From: CAVZCK01 sp963798805
GTDB taxonomy: Bacteria; Pseudomonadota; Alphaproteobacteria; Rhizobiales; Rhodomicrobiaceae
Direction of reading: 5' to 3'
Assembly (NCBI GenBank): GCA_963798805.1
Contig: CAWCVC010000002.1
Span: 930,001-994,000 of the forward strand
Length of the DNA stretch: 64,000 bases
The notes under the pieces were generated by a model. It was not told where the DNA came from, did no database searches, and saw only the letters and a list, made by a program, of their open reading frames with translations. Of this stretch, positions 63,112 through 64,000 are shown piece after piece (the first letter of the stretch is position 1; every line of letters begins with the position of its first letter). The position numbers were made by a program, and so were the translations under genes.

Positions 63112-63687
63112 TTACTTGGTCTTTACCGCCTGCTCCGCGGACTTGTTGTCCTGATAGACGAAGTTCGGGGCAAACTCGAGAGTGGACTTGCTGACGTCAA
63201 GCCGTGCAACGCGGGTGTTGTTCTGGTTCATGGCAATCTGCAGCTTCTCGAAGGGCACGCCGACATTCTTCTCGCCGATGCCGAGGAAACCGCCGACGCC
63301 GATCACGGCCACGCTCGGCTTGCCTTTCGAGTCGACGATGATGTCATTGATGTCGCCGAGGCTGTCGCCCGACGAGTTCTTCACCTTCATGCCCATCAGC
63401 TTGCTTGCGGCGAGCCCGTCGGACGGCGCGCTGGAGGCAAATTCAATCGAGCCGGCATTGGCCGGATTCGCAGCCTGATCCTCGGACGCCTTCGGCGTGG
63501 CCTGGGTGGTCTCAGGCGCCTTCGGGGTCACGGTGGGCGCAGCCGGCGTGGCCATGCTCGGATTGCTCGGGCTGGTGGCCGCAGGCGGCATCGCCGGCTT
63601 AGCGGGACCGGTATTGTTCTGTGCCATGGCACCGGTAGCCATAAGGGCCGCCGTTGCGACACTGATGGTCAGCGTCTTGAGCTTCAT
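63112..63687 (-). CDS. Exported PRC-barrel domain protein
   Basis: A 191-residue protein with a signal peptide (MKLKTLTISVATAALMATGAMA), a Pro/Thr/Ala-rich linker (KPAMPPAATSPSNPSMATPA and on) and a C-terminal PRC-barrel (AASKLMGMKVKNSSGDSLGDINDIIVD to NFVYQDNKSAEQ). ATG 63687 is chosen because GGGAG lies upstream and the signal peptide begins there. Secreted PRC-barrel proteins are common stress-induced envelope proteins in Hyphomicrobiales; their function is unknown. A perfect EcfG-type promoter lies about 85 bases upstream. Confidence 0.88.
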   Translation of the reverse strand: MKLKTLTISVATAALMATGAMAQNNTGPAKPAMPPAATSPSNPSMATPAAPTVTPKAPETTQATPKASEDQAANPANAGSIEFASSAPSDGLAASKLMGMKVKNSSGDSLGDINDIIVDSKGKPSVAVIGVGGFLGIGEKNVGVPFEKLQIAMNQNNTRVARLDVSKSTLEFAPNFVYQDNKSAEQAVKTK

Positions 63688-63771
63688 TTCATACTCTCCC
63701 TTGGTTTTCGGACCCCTTGAAGCCGCCTTGCGGGCAGCGCGAAAGGTCCGCGTGTTGACGTTCGTCAGGGC

Positions 63772-63796
63772 AACGCCTGCCGAAAGGGAGAGTTCC
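63772..63796 (-). promoter_or_regulatory. EcfG (general stress sigma factor) promoter of the PRC-barrel gene
   Basis: On the minus strand GGAAC (plus 63792-63796) is followed after exactly 16 bases by CGTT (63772-63775). GGAAC-N16/17-CGTT is the consensus of the alphaproteobacterial general stress sigma factor EcfG. The predicted start lies about 75-80 bases before the ATG. Confidence 0.75.
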
Positions 63797-63822
63797 AAGC
63801 AAAATGCCTTAAGGAACCGGCG

Positions 63823-63847
63823 GGAACCTTTATCAGCATCGAGAGTT
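63823..63847 (+). promoter_or_regulatory. EcfG-like promoter of the small membrane peptide gene
   Basis: GGAAC (63823-63827), 16 bases, then AGTT (63844-63847), one base off the CGTT consensus. It lies 40 bases before ATG 63888 and back to back with the promoter of the PRC-barrel gene. Confidence 0.5.
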
Positions 63848-63887
63848 AAGGCGCTGGTCACGCAATATGAGGCGGAGGTATGAGACC

Positions 63888-63965
63888 ATGCGCGGAGTTC
63901 TATTGTGGCTGCTAGGGCTGCCGATACCGATTATCATACTGCTCTACCTGTTCCACGTCATCTGA
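63888..63965 (+). CDS. 25-residue single-helix membrane peptide
   Basis: ATG 63888 opens a 25-codon frame ending with TGA at 63963-63965. The product starts MRGVLLWLLGLPIPIIILLY and is almost entirely one hydrophobic helix with a central PIP motif. GGAGG lies 9 bases before the ATG. I recall very similar short LLGxPIPIIILLYLF peptides annotated in other Hyphomicrobiales, often near stress genes. Function unknown. It is divergent from the PRC-barrel gene and shares its promoter region. Confidence 0.72.
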   Translation: MRGVLLWLLGLPIPIIILLYLFHVI

Positions 63966-64000
63966 AATTTGGCACCTGTCAGATGCGGCAAGCGGGCAAC

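Overview
The window is high-GC DNA (about 60% or a little more by eye) from an alphaproteobacterium, almost certainly of the order Hyphomicrobiales (Rhizobiales). The strongest evidence is the gene order from about 34 to 59 kb. It runs trmFO, squalene/phytoene synthase, Mth938-like gene, secF-secD-yajC, DUF815 ATPase, LysM/LytM lipoprotein, pcm-surE-serS, tatC-tatB-tatA, scpB-scpA, nagZ, SPOR protein, argS, dgt, then a divergent erpA-type gene. I know this block as a conserved housekeeping layout of that order. A HrcA/CIRCE-controlled groESL operon, an ExoD protein, TRAP transporters and an EcfG-type stress promoter also fit. The genus cannot be named from sequence alone.

Layout. 1-6.0 kb: an RND efflux operon (adaptor plus two permeases, mdtABC type, minus strand, cut by the window edge) whose adaptor has an in-frame TAA. 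6.3-14.4 kb: large MscS-type channel, ExoD protein, PAS histidine kinase, aminopeptidase N. 14.5-21.9 kb: small exported protein, frameshifted TauE/SafE permease, membrane-anchored hypothetical protein, groEL-groES, orphan DctP-type binding protein, aspartate aminotransferase. 22.0-26.2 kb: a four-gene sugar/lipid-glycan locus (Zn-type dehydrogenase, DPM-like glycosyltransferase, FAD oxidoreductase, membrane GT2) with three single-base frame breaks. 26.6-31.4 kb: the prkA-yeaH-spoVR stress operon. 31.5-33.5 kb: a LysR-DoxX-ring-cleaving dioxygenase locus in which lysR and doxX each appear to have lost an internal segment. 33.5-59 kb: the conserved housekeeping block, interrupted by a small ABM/NIPSNAP pair and a 1.4 kb repeat-rich intergenic island. 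59-62.9 kb: a TAXI-type TRAP transporter. 63.1-64.0 kb: a PRC-barrel protein and a divergent 25-residue membrane peptide, each with an EcfG-like promoter.

Two things stand out. First, serS is a mosaic: about 370 bp in its middle is much more AT-rich than the rest (about 37% GC at its core by hand count) and adds roughly 75-80 residues between conserved parts of the catalytic domain. Second, many genes are broken. Five single-base frameshifts lie in or beside short homopolymers, which looks like sequencing error as much as gene decay. One nonsense codon and two internal deletions are less easily explained that way. No tRNA, rRNA, CRISPR array, intact insertion sequence or prophage was recognised.
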